From Anaerolineales bacterium (GTDB lineage Bacteria > Chloroflexota > Anaerolineae > Anaerolineales > Villigracilaceae): DNA of 64,000 bases. The notes under the pieces are model-generated. The model searched no databases. It was not told where the DNA came from and saw only the letters and a program-made list of their open reading frames with translations. A program made the position numbers and the translations under genes. Location of the stretch: assembly GCA_020634895.1 (NCBI GenBank), contig JACKAV010000007.1, forward strand, positions 193,037 to 257,036, in the 5' to 3' direction. Each line of letters opens with the position of its first letter. Within the stretch, counting starts at the first letter, position 1. Below are positions 15,372 through 23,623 of the stretch, piece after piece.

Positions 15372-16084
15372 TGTTTACAATCTATCCTGCAATTGATTTG
15401 CGCGGCGGCAAAGTGGTGCGGTTGAAAGAAGGCGATCCTGCGCGGATAACATCGTACAGCGATGACCCCGCCGAGACGGCGAAACGTTGGATCGATGCTG
15501 GTTCGGCTTGGTTGCATGTGGTGAACCTCGATGGCGCGTTCGGTGAAAGTGATAACGCGAATCGTGATGCGCTTGAGTCGATTTTAAAGCTCGGTGCGCG
15601 TGTGCAATTTGGCGGCGGCATTCGTTCGATGGATGCGATTGCTGATGTTTTGAAGTTGGGTGTGAGCCGTGCCATTTTAGGGACGATCGCAATAGAGCAG
15701 CCCGACATTGTGCGCGATGCGTTAACAAGTTTTGGCGCGGATCATGTTGCTGTTGGAATCGATGCACGCGATGGACTCGTCCGCACGCGGGGATGGAAAG
15801 ATAACAGCGGCGTGCCTGCGCTTGACCTCGCGCTTCAAATGCAGACCTTTGGGCTTGCTACCGTTATCTTTACCGATGTCAGCCGCGACGGTTTGGGCAG
15901 CGGGCTGAATATCCCATCCACCCGCGAGTTGGCTGAAAGCAGTGGACTCGATGTGATCGCTTCGGGTGGCGTGCATACGATTGAAGATGTAAAAGCGGCG
16001 AAAGATGCAGGGCTGGCGGGCTGTATCATCGGGCGGGCGTTGTATGATGGGACGGTTGATTTACGAGAAGCATTGCAGGTTTAA
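15371..16084 (+). CDS. hisA: phosphoribosylformimino-5-aminoimidazole carboxamide ribotide isomerase
   Basis: TIM-barrel isomerase, about 237 residues from the ATG at 15371 (a GTG one codon earlier is also in frame). Seen: YPAIDLRGGKVVRL with the catalytic Asp, FGGGIRSMDAI, VGIDARDG, FTDVSRDGLGSG and IASGGVHTIEDV with a GRALYDG phosphate site. GGAGG lies just before, within the end of hisH. Confidence 0.96.
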   Translation: MFTIYPAIDLRGGKVVRLKEGDPARITSYSDDPAETAKRWIDAGSAWLHVVNLDGAFGESDNANRDALESILKLGARVQFGGGIRSMDAIADVLKLGVSRAILGTIAIEQPDIVRDALTSFGADHVAVGIDARDGLVRTRGWKDNSGVPALDLALQMQTFGLATVIFTDVSRDGLGSGLNIPSTRELAESSGLDVIASGGVHTIEDVKAAKDAGLAGCIIGRALYDGTVDLREALQV

Positions 16085-16123
16085 GGTTGAAATTTGAAGG
16101 TTAACCTGCAACTTTCAACCGAT
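16083..16123. repeat. short inverted repeat between hisA and hisF
   Basis: ggttgaaatttgaaggtt against aacctgcaactttcaacc; near-perfect hairpin just upstream of the hisF ribosome site. Confidence 0.6.
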
Positions 16124-16132
16124 TGGAGAATT

Positions 16133-16888
16133 ATGTTAGCAAAAAGAATCATTCCTTGTTTGGATATCAAAGATGGACGCGTGGTAAAAGGCGTGAACTT
16201 TGTGAATCTGCGCGATGCAGGCGACCCTGTGGAACAGGCGCGTCTGTACGATGAGCAAGGCGCGGACGAGTTGGTCTTTCTCGATATTTCTGCGACGCAT
16301 GAAGGACGCAAAACAACCTTGGAGTTGGTCAGCCGAGTGGCAGAAACGGTTTTTATGCCATTGACCGTCGGCGGTGGAATCCGCGAAGTGGACGACATGC
16401 GTAATTTGTTGCTGGCTGGCGCGGACAAGGTCAGCGTCAACTCGGCGGCGGTGAAGCGACCTGAGTTGCTTTCTGAAGGTGCGAGCCGCTTTGGGGCGCA
16501 GTGCATTGTGCTGGCGATGGATGCACGCAGGAATGGCTCAAGTTGGGAAGTGTACGTGGCGGGCGGGCGCACACCCACTGGCATGGACGCGGTCGAGTGG
16601 GCAGTCCGTGGCGTGGAGTTGGGCGCAGGCGAAATTCTGCTCACTAGCATGGATGCCGATGGTACGCTGGCAGGCTATGATTTGGAATTGACCAGTATCA
16701 TCTCGAACATGGTCTCCGTACCAGTCATTGCTTCGGGCGGGGCGGGGACGCCCAGTCACTTTGCGGATGTGCTCACGAAAGGCATGGCAGATGCGGCATT
16801 GGCGGCGTCGTTGTTTCATGATGGGAAGTTGAGGATTGGGGAGTTGAAAGAGGAATTGAGATTGCAGGGTGTACCAGTGAGATTGTGA
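16133..16888 (+). CDS. hisF: imidazole glycerol phosphate synthase, cyclase subunit
   Basis: TIM-barrel cyclase of 251 residues. Start at 16133 (MLAKRIIPCLDIKDGRVVKG) with TGGAGAA before it; an in-frame ATG 39 bases upstream lies in the repeat and is unlikely. Motifs: catalytic Asp in CLDIKDG, FLDISATHEGR, VGGGIR, DKVSVNSAAV, LLTSMDADGT, and IASGGAGTPSHF. Confidence 0.97.
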   Translation: MLAKRIIPCLDIKDGRVVKGVNFVNLRDAGDPVEQARLYDEQGADELVFLDISATHEGRKTTLELVSRVAETVFMPLTVGGGIREVDDMRNLLLAGADKVSVNSAAVKRPELLSEGASRFGAQCIVLAMDARRNGSSWEVYVAGGRTPTGMDAVEWAVRGVELGAGEILLTSMDADGTLAGYDLELTSIISNMVSVPVIASGGAGTPSHFADVLTKGMADAALAASLFHDGKLRIGELKEELRLQGVPVRL

Positions 16889-16925
16889 AGTGACCAGTAA
16901 TCAGTAACCAGTGTTCAGTTAGAAA
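16887..16925. repeat. degenerate 'accagtaatcagt' repeat between hisF and hisI
   Basis: gaccagtaatcagtaaccag then tgttcagtt, same family as 1845-1900 and 9541-9600. Non-coding. Confidence 0.55.
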
Positions 16926-16935
16926 AAGAGGAAAG

Positions 16936-17262
16936 ATGAAAGATGAGTTGTTGAGTGAGATTAAATATGATGCGAATGGATTAGTCCCATCCATTGTGCA
17001 GGATGTTTTCACTAAAGATGTGTTGATGATGGCTTGGATGAACGCTGAGTCTTTGCGATTGACTCTTGAAAAAGGTGAAGCAGTGTTCTGGTCGCGCAGT
17101 CGGCAGGAGATTTGGCACAAGGGCGGGACGTCGGGGAATGTTCAGAAGGTGGTGGAAGTCCGCGTGGATTGTGATGCGGATACATTGCTGGTGCTGGTCG
17201 AGCCTGCGGGTCCGGCGTGCCATACGGGTGAGCGGACGTGTTTTTATCGGAAGTTCGGTTAG
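16936..17262 (+). CDS. hisI: phosphoribosyl-AMP cyclohydrolase
   Basis: 108 residues, stand-alone HisI separate from HisE. Zinc and magnesium ligands are in FWSRSRQEIWHKGGTSGN, VDCDADTLLVLVE and GPACHTGERTCFYR. AGAGGAAAG precedes the ATG. Confidence 0.96.
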   Translation: MKDELLSEIKYDANGLVPSIVQDVFTKDVLMMAWMNAESLRLTLEKGEAVFWSRSRQEIWHKGGTSGNVQKVVEVRVDCDADTLLVLVEPAGPACHTGERTCFYRKFG

Positions 17263-17303
17263 AAGGTTGGAAGGTTTGAACGTTCAAACTTTCTAACCTG
17301 TAA
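17263..17303. repeat. inverted repeat between hisI and hisE
   Basis: aaggttggaaggtttgaac / gttcaaactttctaacct, an almost perfect 18-bp palindrome with essentially no loop (tgaacgttca centre). Confidence 0.7.
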
Positions 17304-17323
17304 ACATGCAAACTGGAGATACT

Positions 17324-17599
17324 ATGAGCATTCAATGGTTGTTTGATGTAATTCAAGATCGAAAAAATAATCCGAGTGAGAAATCCTACACCACTAGCCT
17401 TTTCAATGAGGGCTTGCCGAAGATCGCGCAGAAGGTCGGTGAAGAAGGGACGGAAGTTGTTGTCGCGGCGCTGGCGCAGGAAGACCAGCGATTAATTGAG
17501 GAAGTAGCAGACTTGACGTATCACACGCTCGTTCTGCTTGCGGCGCGTGGGTTAACTCCGGCGCATGTCGTCGCCGAATTGGAGAAGCGGCATAAATGA
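17324..17599 (+). CDS. hisE: phosphoribosyl-ATP diphosphatase
   Basis: 91 residues from the ATG at 17324 (MSIQWLFDVIQDRK), with GGAG 8 bases before; an in-frame ATG at 17306 is less likely because this Shine-Dalgarno site lies inside that extension. Helical MazG-fold pyrophosphatase with KVGEEGTEVVVAAL and LIEEVADLTYHTLVLL carrying the Glu/Asp metal ligands. Its stop overlaps the next ATG by four bases (ATGA). Confidence 0.95.
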   Translation: MSIQWLFDVIQDRKNNPSEKSYTTSLFNEGLPKIAQKVGEEGTEVVVAALAQEDQRLIEEVADLTYHTLVLLAARGLTPAHVVAELEKRHK

Positions 17600-18726
17600 A
17601 GCGAATCATTTTATTGGATATTGACGGCGTACTCGTCCAGCCGGGCGGGTATCGTGCGGCATTACATGCAACACTTAATTATTTTGCATCCCTGATGAAA
17701 GTTCCGCATTTTGATTTTCACGAGGAAAAGATTGCAGAGCTGGAAAAACGAGGCATTTTTAGCGAATGGGACATGGTCCCATTTTTGCTTGGCGCAGCAT
17801 GGAATAATATCCTTGCCGAAACTGGCAGCGAGAATTTACCCGCTGACCTGAAATCCGCTGCGGTGGAGATCGGGAACCGAATGAACGGATATACCTCATC
17901 GGATCTGGTCATACCGGAGTTCGAGCTTCTGCCGAATGTGTACCCTACAGAGTCCGCTTTGCTGAACGGGTGTTTTCCGAACCTGCCAGACACCTTGCGC
18001 CGCCATCTTTTGCATGATTCACGGAATGTCTATTTTTCGCAAACGACTCGTCTCTTTCAACATTTCTCACTTGGCAGCCATACCTTTAGTGAAACCTACA
18101 ATTTACCCACTGAAGTGGAAACCGAGTCGTGCCTGCATACTCATGATAGATCCAACCTCACAGATAAAACGCGATCAAAACTGCTCCAACAGGATATATA
18201 CCTCGCCTCCATCACCGCCCGCCCATCCGCGCCGCCGCGTGATGTGGATACATCTCACATGGGGTATGCTCCTGAAGCGGAAGCCGCACTGGATCTGGTT
18301 GGATTGAATGACATCCCGCTCATTGGTTACGGACGCTTGGAATACTACGAAAAGCAGCATGGAGTTGCTGCCGCCTCGCTTCTTAAGCCTTCGCCTGTTC
18401 AATCTCTCGCGGCAGTTGCCGCCGCCTTTACCGGGGAGGAATGGTCTTCGATACAAGCCGCAGCGGAGTGGCAGACATCGGGTCGGCTGAACAGCATCTT
18501 CTCAAGTCTGCCGCGCACATTTGAATTGATCGTAGTGGAAGATACGATGGGAGGCATCCGCTCTGCGCAGGCGGCTGGCAGCATCCTCCAATTGAACGGC
18601 TTTGATGTAAACGTCCGCGCCCTCGGCTTGACTCTGGGCAGCCGCGCCAAATCTGAAGCATTCGATCAGGCTGGGGTCGTTCATTTTAAAACCTGGGAGT
18701 CTTTGATAGAGGGTGTGGGGTTATAA
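17596..18726 (+). CDS. HAD-family hydrolase, candidate histidinol-phosphate phosphatase
   Basis: 376 residues with HAD motif I LLDIDGV (Asp8 nucleophile, Asp10 acid/base), motif II SITARPS and motif IV VVEDTMGGI. A cap insert of about 200 residues lies between motifs I and II, much larger than in HisB-type phosphatases. The ATGA overlap with hisE makes it part of the his operon, which has every enzyme except histidinol-phosphate phosphatase. It is therefore the natural candidate for that step. This is inference from context; the sequence is not that of known HisB-N, HisJ or HisN enzymes and the role could be different. Confidence 0.75.
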   Translation: MKRIILLDIDGVLVQPGGYRAALHATLNYFASLMKVPHFDFHEEKIAELEKRGIFSEWDMVPFLLGAAWNNILAETGSENLPADLKSAAVEIGNRMNGYTSSDLVIPEFELLPNVYPTESALLNGCFPNLPDTLRRHLLHDSRNVYFSQTTRLFQHFSLGSHTFSETYNLPTEVETESCLHTHDRSNLTDKTRSKLLQQDIYLASITARPSAPPRDVDTSHMGYAPEAEAALDLVGLNDIPLIGYGRLEYYEKQHGVAAASLLKPSPVQSLAAVAAAFTGEEWSSIQAAAEWQTSGRLNSIFSSLPRTFELIVVEDTMGGIRSAQAAGSILQLNGFDVNVRALGLTLGSRAKSEAFDQAGVVHFKTWESLIEGVGL

Positions 18727-18754
18727 ATAGAAAATTTTTCTCAGGAGATTTGCA

Positions 18755-19456
18755 TTGAACAACTACATTGCCCTCGTTATCACCTTCGCCATTGCACTTG
18801 GATTTTTACGCATCATGGATTTTTTTGCCCATCGTGGCTGGATCGACAGCAAGCTCAGCCGCAAGCTGATTCATATCGGAACGGGTCCGATCTTTGTTTT
18901 GTGCTGGTTCTTTTTCGACGATGCTCCCTCCGCCCGATGGCTCGCGGCATTGGTTCCACTTGCGATCACGGTTCAATTTGCGTTGATCGGTTTCGGTGTT
19001 ATCAAAGATAAAGCGTCAGTGGATGCCATGTCCCGCACCGGCGACCCGAAGGAAATCCTGCGCGGTCCGCTGTATTACGGCATCATGTTCGTGGTGTTGA
19101 CGCTGGTCTATTGGAGGAATTCCCCGATCGGTATCATCGCATTGATGATGATGTGCGGCGGCGACGGTATTGCAGATATTTTTGGCAGGCGCATCCCTTC
19201 GCCGAAACTGCCGTGGAGCAAGGATAAGTCCATGGCGGGAATGGTCAGTGTATTCGTGGGTGGGTTTGTCTTCTCTGCGGTAATGATTTTTATTTATATA
19301 AGTGCAGGTGTCTTTGCGGCTCCGTACACGGATTATCTGCTTCCCATTGCCGCGATTGCGTTGACAGGCACGCTAATCGAGTCACTTCATTTCAAAGATG
19401 TGGACAATATCAGCATGACCTTGGGGTCTGCATTGCTGGGTCACTGGTTCTTTTAA
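18755..19456 (+). CDS. phytol/dolichol kinase-like membrane protein
   Basis: A 233-residue protein with about seven membrane helices. Signatures: LSRKLIHIGTGP near residue 32 and CGGDGIADIFGRRIPSPKLPWSKDKS with KS-x-AG following. This matches the CTP-dependent polyprenol/phytol kinase family (VTE5, dolichol kinase, related to CdsA). Start is TTG at 18755 with GGAG nine bases upstream. In phototrophs VTE5 salvages phytol; in a heterotroph the substrate is probably another prenol or lipid. It follows the HAD gene by 28 bases, so it may be co-transcribed with the his operon. Confidence 0.75.
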   Translation: MNNYIALVITFAIALGFLRIMDFFAHRGWIDSKLSRKLIHIGTGPIFVLCWFFFDDAPSARWLAALVPLAITVQFALIGFGVIKDKASVDAMSRTGDPKEILRGPLYYGIMFVVLTLVYWRNSPIGIIALMMMCGGDGIADIFGRRIPSPKLPWSKDKSMAGMVSVFVGGFVFSAVMIFIYISAGVFAAPYTDYLLPIAAIALTGTLIESLHFKDVDNISMTLGSALLGHWFF

Positions 19457-19476
19457 GCAGAGTCATTTAAATCACT

Positions 19477-19513
19477 CTGGCAGTCGTCTATACTGGGCTG
19501 CCAGTTTTTATTT
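19477..19513 (+). terminator. bidirectional-looking terminator between convergent genes
   Basis: CTGGCAG loop CTGCCAG followed by TTTTTATTTAA. Lies between the phytol-kinase-like gene (+) and the SGNH gene (-). The T-run serves the plus strand. Confidence 0.7.
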
Positions 19514-20521
19514 AATGATCCGCTTGAGGTTATCTGCGAATATTTTTGTGAATTCATGTTGCCCATAAGGATTCATATGCAGGGAATCTTTGTAATATTC
19601 ATCCTTGACCAATGGATCATCGGAGTAATCGATCAGATATACGTCCTTTTGAGTTGTGAGATAAGCATCAAGTGATGCGGTGTACTGGGCTAATTTAGAT
19701 GGTCTTGGACCAAAAAATTTTGTTCTTACGAAAATGAGTTCGATATTATTCCTTTGAGCAAGTTGAATCATATAAGGCAAAAAAGAAGCATCAATCTGTT
19801 TGTCAAAATCCAATTCCTTGGACGCAAATAACGTTGAGGCGGCGTCTTCCATCATTTGGTTGAGCGCTACTGGGTCCATTTCCCTGCCAAAGATGGAATC
19901 CACCGCATCGTCAGTGCAGTTGCGGTTGCAGCCAAAAATGGAAGCGGGAGTGTAGCGGATCAAGTTGTCCAGGTCCTGACGTATTTCAAGCCGCGCGCTG
20001 TAGATGGGGACGTATCTTTCCGCAAATCGTTCGAGCGGGCTCATTTCGTTGATGAAAGCCAGTTGAGTTACAAGTGATTCGTTTTTGCCTGCAAAATCAT
20101 CGAGCAATTCAAAGTACCTGCCTGTAGTGCGATATTGGGGTACTGTCAACATTGTGTTACGGAAGAGGATAACAATATATTTCGGATGGTATTCTGCTTC
20201 AAGGATCACATTTTTCATGACCAGATACCATGATGCGGTTCCGGATCCGGCGACTGCCAATGAATAGGAGCGGACGCCCAACTCCTCGGTCAAAAGAGCC
20301 GGGTCTATCCCCTCGTAAAGGACTGAGTCTCCGATCAGGATAAGGTCAGGTTGGTAGTTGTCTATTTCTGTAATGTTCGTCTTTTTAATATCCGGGTCGA
20401 ATTGTGGTCCGAGCGGCGCAGGATAGGGAATGTTGTAGTGCGCAGGCAGGATAAATCCGCTGAATAGGAAAAGGGCGAAAATGAAAACCAGGAATCGGAA
20501 GAATAGTGACTTTGAGCTCAT
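19508..20521 (-). CDS. membrane-anchored SGNH hydrolase-like protein
   Basis: 337 residues: one N-terminal membrane helix (about 7-27), then an extracytoplasmic SGNH domain with block I LILIGDSVLYEG, a G/N region SYSLAVAGSGTAS and block V KDSLHMNPYGQ (Asp-x-x-His). Its ATG overlaps the MBOAT stop (TAATG). SGNH proteins of this type work with MBOATs on the outer face, as PatB or AlgJ/AlgX do in polymer O-acetylation. Unlike the lipoprotein at 5675, its GDS serine is intact. Confidence 0.85.
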   Translation of the reverse strand: MSSKSLFFRFLVFIFALFLFSGFILPAHYNIPYPAPLGPQFDPDIKKTNITEIDNYQPDLILIGDSVLYEGIDPALLTEELGVRSYSLAVAGSGTASWYLVMKNVILEAEYHPKYIVILFRNTMLTVPQYRTTGRYFELLDDFAGKNESLVTQLAFINEMSPLERFAERYVPIYSARLEIRQDLDNLIRYTPASIFGCNRNCTDDAVDSIFGREMDPVALNQMMEDAASTLFASKELDFDKQIDASFLPYMIQLAQRNNIELIFVRTKFFGPRPSKLAQYTASLDAYLTTQKDVYLIDYSDDPLVKDEYYKDSLHMNPYGQHEFTKIFADNLKRIIK

Positions 20522-21924
20522 TAGAATTGGAAGTAGATAAAATCAGGTGAGGATGAGTTGATGAAGATGACTGTCAAGACTGTTGCGAAGGTGTAGTAGA
20601 GCGCATGGAGATTCAATTGTTTGGAACCATATTGGTCGAATATATGTTTTATGAATAACAGGAATGCATAGAACGAGATCATTGTCAGTATGACCAATGC
20701 AGCCGTCACTTCTTCTGTGCTGTGGGCAAAAGGCGATTTGGTGAGTGCGTGCCACATCCAATTCAGGGATTGGACGCGGAAGATAACCCAGCCAAAGGCA
20801 ATGAAAAAGAACATTATCAGCCACGTTGCAAAACGTTTGAACGGGTTTATGGGTTTCCAGTCGCCCCGGATCCCGAGCATTTGATAAATGACGATCAAAA
20901 TGCCATAATAAAGCCCCCAAACGATGAAGGTTGCCCCAGTGCCGTGCCACAACCCGCTGAGGAACATGGTCGCCAACGGAGGAACGATTTGTGCGACGAA
21001 CCCAGGTATGTTCGGTGCCCGAAGGAGCATGCGCCGGATGGGAAAGAAAATATAATCCCTCAGCCAGAAGGAAAAGGACATGTGCCAGCGATTCCAGAAC
21101 TCGCTGGGAGTGAAGGACAAATACGGCTTGTCGAAATTTTCAGATGTGTTTAGCCCGAGCAGAAATGCAACGCCGCGTGAAAGATCGGTATAGGATGAAA
21201 AATCGGCTAGGATCTGAAGCGTAAACCCCAGCCCGCCAACGATCAGGAATACAAGAGATGGCTCTTTCATAAGAAATATCTGATCTACAAAAACTTTAAC
21301 AGTATTTGCGATCACGATCTTCTTGAACAGACCCATTAAAATTAATTGCCAGGCATTATAAAAATGACCAGCCTCCCAGACGCGGGGAGATTCCAATTGC
21401 CTGAGCAATTTCTGCGGGCGGTCAATGGGGCCGGAAAACACCTGGGGGAAAAAAGATACATAAGCGGCGAATGCGATGAAATCACGTGCTGCCGGGAATG
21501 TCCCCCTGCGTACTTCGATCAGATAACTGATCTTCTTGAGGGTATAAAAAGAAACTCCCAGCGGCAGGATGATTGATAGGAAAGAAGAATCAATTAAAAA
21601 ACCGGCATGCTGCGCCCAGACTGCAAGCGCATCGTCGTATACGAAGAAGTACTTGACCGATGCGAGTAGTCCAAGATTTAGGACGATGCCCACCCACATC
21701 AAAATGGAAGCGCGTGATTTCCATCTTGCCATGCCAAGCGCAAGGAAGAAATCGATGCTTGTGGAAACGAACAATATGACCGTATGCCAGGGAGCCAGCC
21801 AGCCATAAAAAACAGCGCTTGCCGCAAGCAGAAGTATATTCTGCCATCTATGCCCGGGCGTGAGCCAATATAGAATAAAGACGATCAAAAAGAATATAAG
21901 AAAATCGTAGCTGATGAAACTCAT
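20521..21924 (-). CDS. MBOAT family O-acyltransferase with C-terminal DltX-like tail
   Basis: 467-residue AlgI-type MBOAT with about ten to twelve membrane helices. Motifs: FPQVFSGPIDRPQKLL, FSSYTDLSRGVAFLLG, PSEFWNRWHMSFSFWLRDY, FLSGLWHGTGATFIVWG (conserved His). After the last helix the protein ends SSSPDFIYFQF, which matches the F-I-Y-x-x-F end of DltX; the Tyr is fourth from the end. Overlaps the SGNH gene by one base and follows PIG-L by 3 bases. Likely acetylates or acylates a surface glycan together with the SGNH partner. Confidence 0.9.
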   Translation of the reverse strand: MSFISYDFLIFFLIVFILYWLTPGHRWQNILLLAASAVFYGWLAPWHTVILFVSTSIDFFLALGMARWKSRASILMWVGIVLNLGLLASVKYFFVYDDALAVWAQHAGFLIDSSFLSIILPLGVSFYTLKKISYLIEVRRGTFPAARDFIAFAAYVSFFPQVFSGPIDRPQKLLRQLESPRVWEAGHFYNAWQLILMGLFKKIVIANTVKVFVDQIFLMKEPSLVFLIVGGLGFTLQILADFSSYTDLSRGVAFLLGLNTSENFDKPYLSFTPSEFWNRWHMSFSFWLRDYIFFPIRRMLLRAPNIPGFVAQIVPPLATMFLSGLWHGTGATFIVWGLYYGILIVIYQMLGIRGDWKPINPFKRFATWLIMFFFIAFGWVIFRVQSLNWMWHALTKSPFAHSTEEVTAALVILTMISFYAFLLFIKHIFDQYGSKQLNLHALYYTFATVLTVIFINSSSPDFIYFQF

Positions 21925-21927
21925 TTT

Positions 21928-22662
21928 CTATTGTTCAGATTTCTCCTCTGCAATTTTCATCACCCGGAACGACTCGGCGTATTCGAAATCCTTGTCCTTT
22001 GCGTCCTCTTTTGCCCATTCTTTCATCCACTTCTCGACCTCATCGACGGGCACCTGGCTGGCATGCTGTTGCAGCGCCTTCACTTTGACGTCGATCGTTT
22101 CGGTGATGTCCACCCAGGTATCGGGCTTTTCGGTACCGTGGACATATAGATACCTGACGTCGTGCGGCTCGAACCCGTCCGTGAGCAGGTCGGCAAAAAT
22201 GAGCCTTGATCCCGCCGACGGAAAGACTGCTTCACAGGCTGCCTGTGCCGCGGCGCGATGGTCGGGGTGATTGACATACTCATTGCCGTAGAACCAGGCT
22301 TCGGGGTTGCCGGTAACGACCACATCCGGTTTTTGGGCACGGATGATGCGGGTGAGTTCTTTTCGTAACTGAATGGTCGGCTCAAGTTCCCCATCCGGAT
22401 ACCTCAGAAAGATGGCTCTTTTTACGCCAAGTACTTTATTGGCTGCCAGTTGTTCGCCTTCACGTAACTGTGCCAGTTCGGCTTTGTAGCTGCCGTCTTT
22501 TGCCGGGTCGTTTGAGCCCGAATCTCCGCTGGTGATGGTAACGGAGATGATCTGGCAGCCCGCACGCGCCCACTTGGCAAGCGTCCCGCCAATGGAAAAC
22601 TCCTGGTCGTCCGGGTGGGCGTGGATGCTCATGGCGATCTTGGGAATATATTCGTCACTCAT
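21928..22662 (-). CDS. PIG-L/LmbE family deacetylase
   Basis: 244 residues. Zinc-site motifs are AHPDDQEFSIGG near the N-terminus and HPDHRAA (after YGNEYVN). Family members remove N-acetyl groups from GlcNAc-containing small molecules or lipids (MshB, BshB, PIG-L) or act on related conjugates. It sits three bases before the MBOAT gene in the same operon, so a deacetylation/re-acylation cycle on a sugar is an attractive but unproven idea. Confidence 0.9.
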   Translation of the reverse strand: MSDEYIPKIAMSIHAHPDDQEFSIGGTLAKWARAGCQIISVTITSGDSGSNDPAKDGSYKAELAQLREGEQLAANKVLGVKRAIFLRYPDGELEPTIQLRKELTRIIRAQKPDVVVTGNPEAWFYGNEYVNHPDHRAAAQAACEAVFPSAGSRLIFADLLTDGFEPHDVRYLYVHGTEKPDTWVDITETIDVKVKALQQHASQVPVDEVEKWMKEWAKEDAKDKDFEYAESFRVMKIAEEKSEQ

Positions 22663-22689
22663 AAAATTCTCTCTCCTAAAAATAAAGTT

Positions 22690-23304
22690 TTATTGCACAG
22701 GTCTGCGCAAGGCATAGACGGTGATGCCTGTCTTCTCCACCGGGCTTTCCTCAACACATTTGAAACCGAAGTGTTCGTAATACGGCACATTGGCTTCTGT
22801 CACCGTGTCGGTGTAGGCGATGACCTTTTGCCGGTCTGCCAATTCCAGGAACGGGCGGATCAGACCCGATGAAAGCCCCTGTCCGCGTGAAGAGGCGAGC
22901 AGACCGAGATTATCCAGATAAAAATGTGCTTCAGCCGCATATTTTTCATGCAGATCATCGATCCGCTTCATGACTTCGCGCGCCCGATAAAAACCAATTG
23001 GATACATGGTGAACATCAGCGGCAGGAGTTTTCCCAACAACTTTACACTTATGGAACTACCTTGTCGGTCTGGGAACTTCCAAAATGCGACTCCTGCCAA
23101 CGGCTCACCGACACCGAACCCGCACCCGTTATGGATCTCGAGCTCGCAATAGACCCTGAAGAATTTTTTCAACGTTTGTATTCTTGTTCTTCTGATCGGC
23201 AGCATGAACGAAACGAGTGGATCATCCACGAATGCCTGAGAAATAACCTCCGCCACCGCTTCCGTGTCGGATGGAAGCAGCTGCCTATAAATTGAATTTG
23301 ACAT
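22690..23304 (-). CDS. GNAT family N-acetyltransferase
   Basis: 204 residues. The acetyl-CoA motif A is LGLLASSRGQGLSSGLIRPFLELA and motif B is PYYEHFGFKCVEE. Substrate unknown. It is the first gene of the GNAT / PIG-L / MBOAT / SGNH cluster, 27 bases before PIG-L. Confidence 0.85.
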   Translation of the reverse strand: MSNSIYRQLLPSDTEAVAEVISQAFVDDPLVSFMLPIRRTRIQTLKKFFRVYCELEIHNGCGFGVGEPLAGVAFWKFPDRQGSSISVKLLGKLLPLMFTMYPIGFYRAREVMKRIDDLHEKYAAEAHFYLDNLGLLASSRGQGLSSGLIRPFLELADRQKVIAYTDTVTEANVPYYEHFGFKCVEESPVEKTGITVYALRRPVQ

Positions 23305-23623
23305 GGGGTGAATTCTACATCACAAAATCGAACCGTAGTAAAATAGAACTTATTTTCTAAAATCCCGCCCTTATCATGACTACAGCAGATATCTGTCTTG
23401 CCCACTGAATAACTGGCTGATATGATTATTTGCCTTCCTCCATCGGCAGTCCCTTTAATGTGCGAGAGCCAGGGTCGCCTACCCTGGCTCTCTTACAAAG
23501 GAGGAGAAGAGAATCTGTTACGCATGCAAATTTATCACGCATGCTCAAAAGGCGCTTGACGCGTCCCCTACGTTTGATAAACGGAAACACAACGATATAG
23601 CTTACAAAATTTTAAGGAGAATT
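23305..23623. other. divergent intergenic region with a 12-bp hairpin
   Basis: About 320 bases between the minus-strand GNAT gene and the plus-strand ABC operon. It holds a perfect hairpin GAGAGCCAGGGT (23464-23475) / ACCCTGGCTCTC (23481-23492) without a good T-run, two direct acgcatgc copies near 23520 and 23537, and the ABC ribosome site (TTAAGGAGA). No convincing -10/-35 pair seen. Confidence 0.5.
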
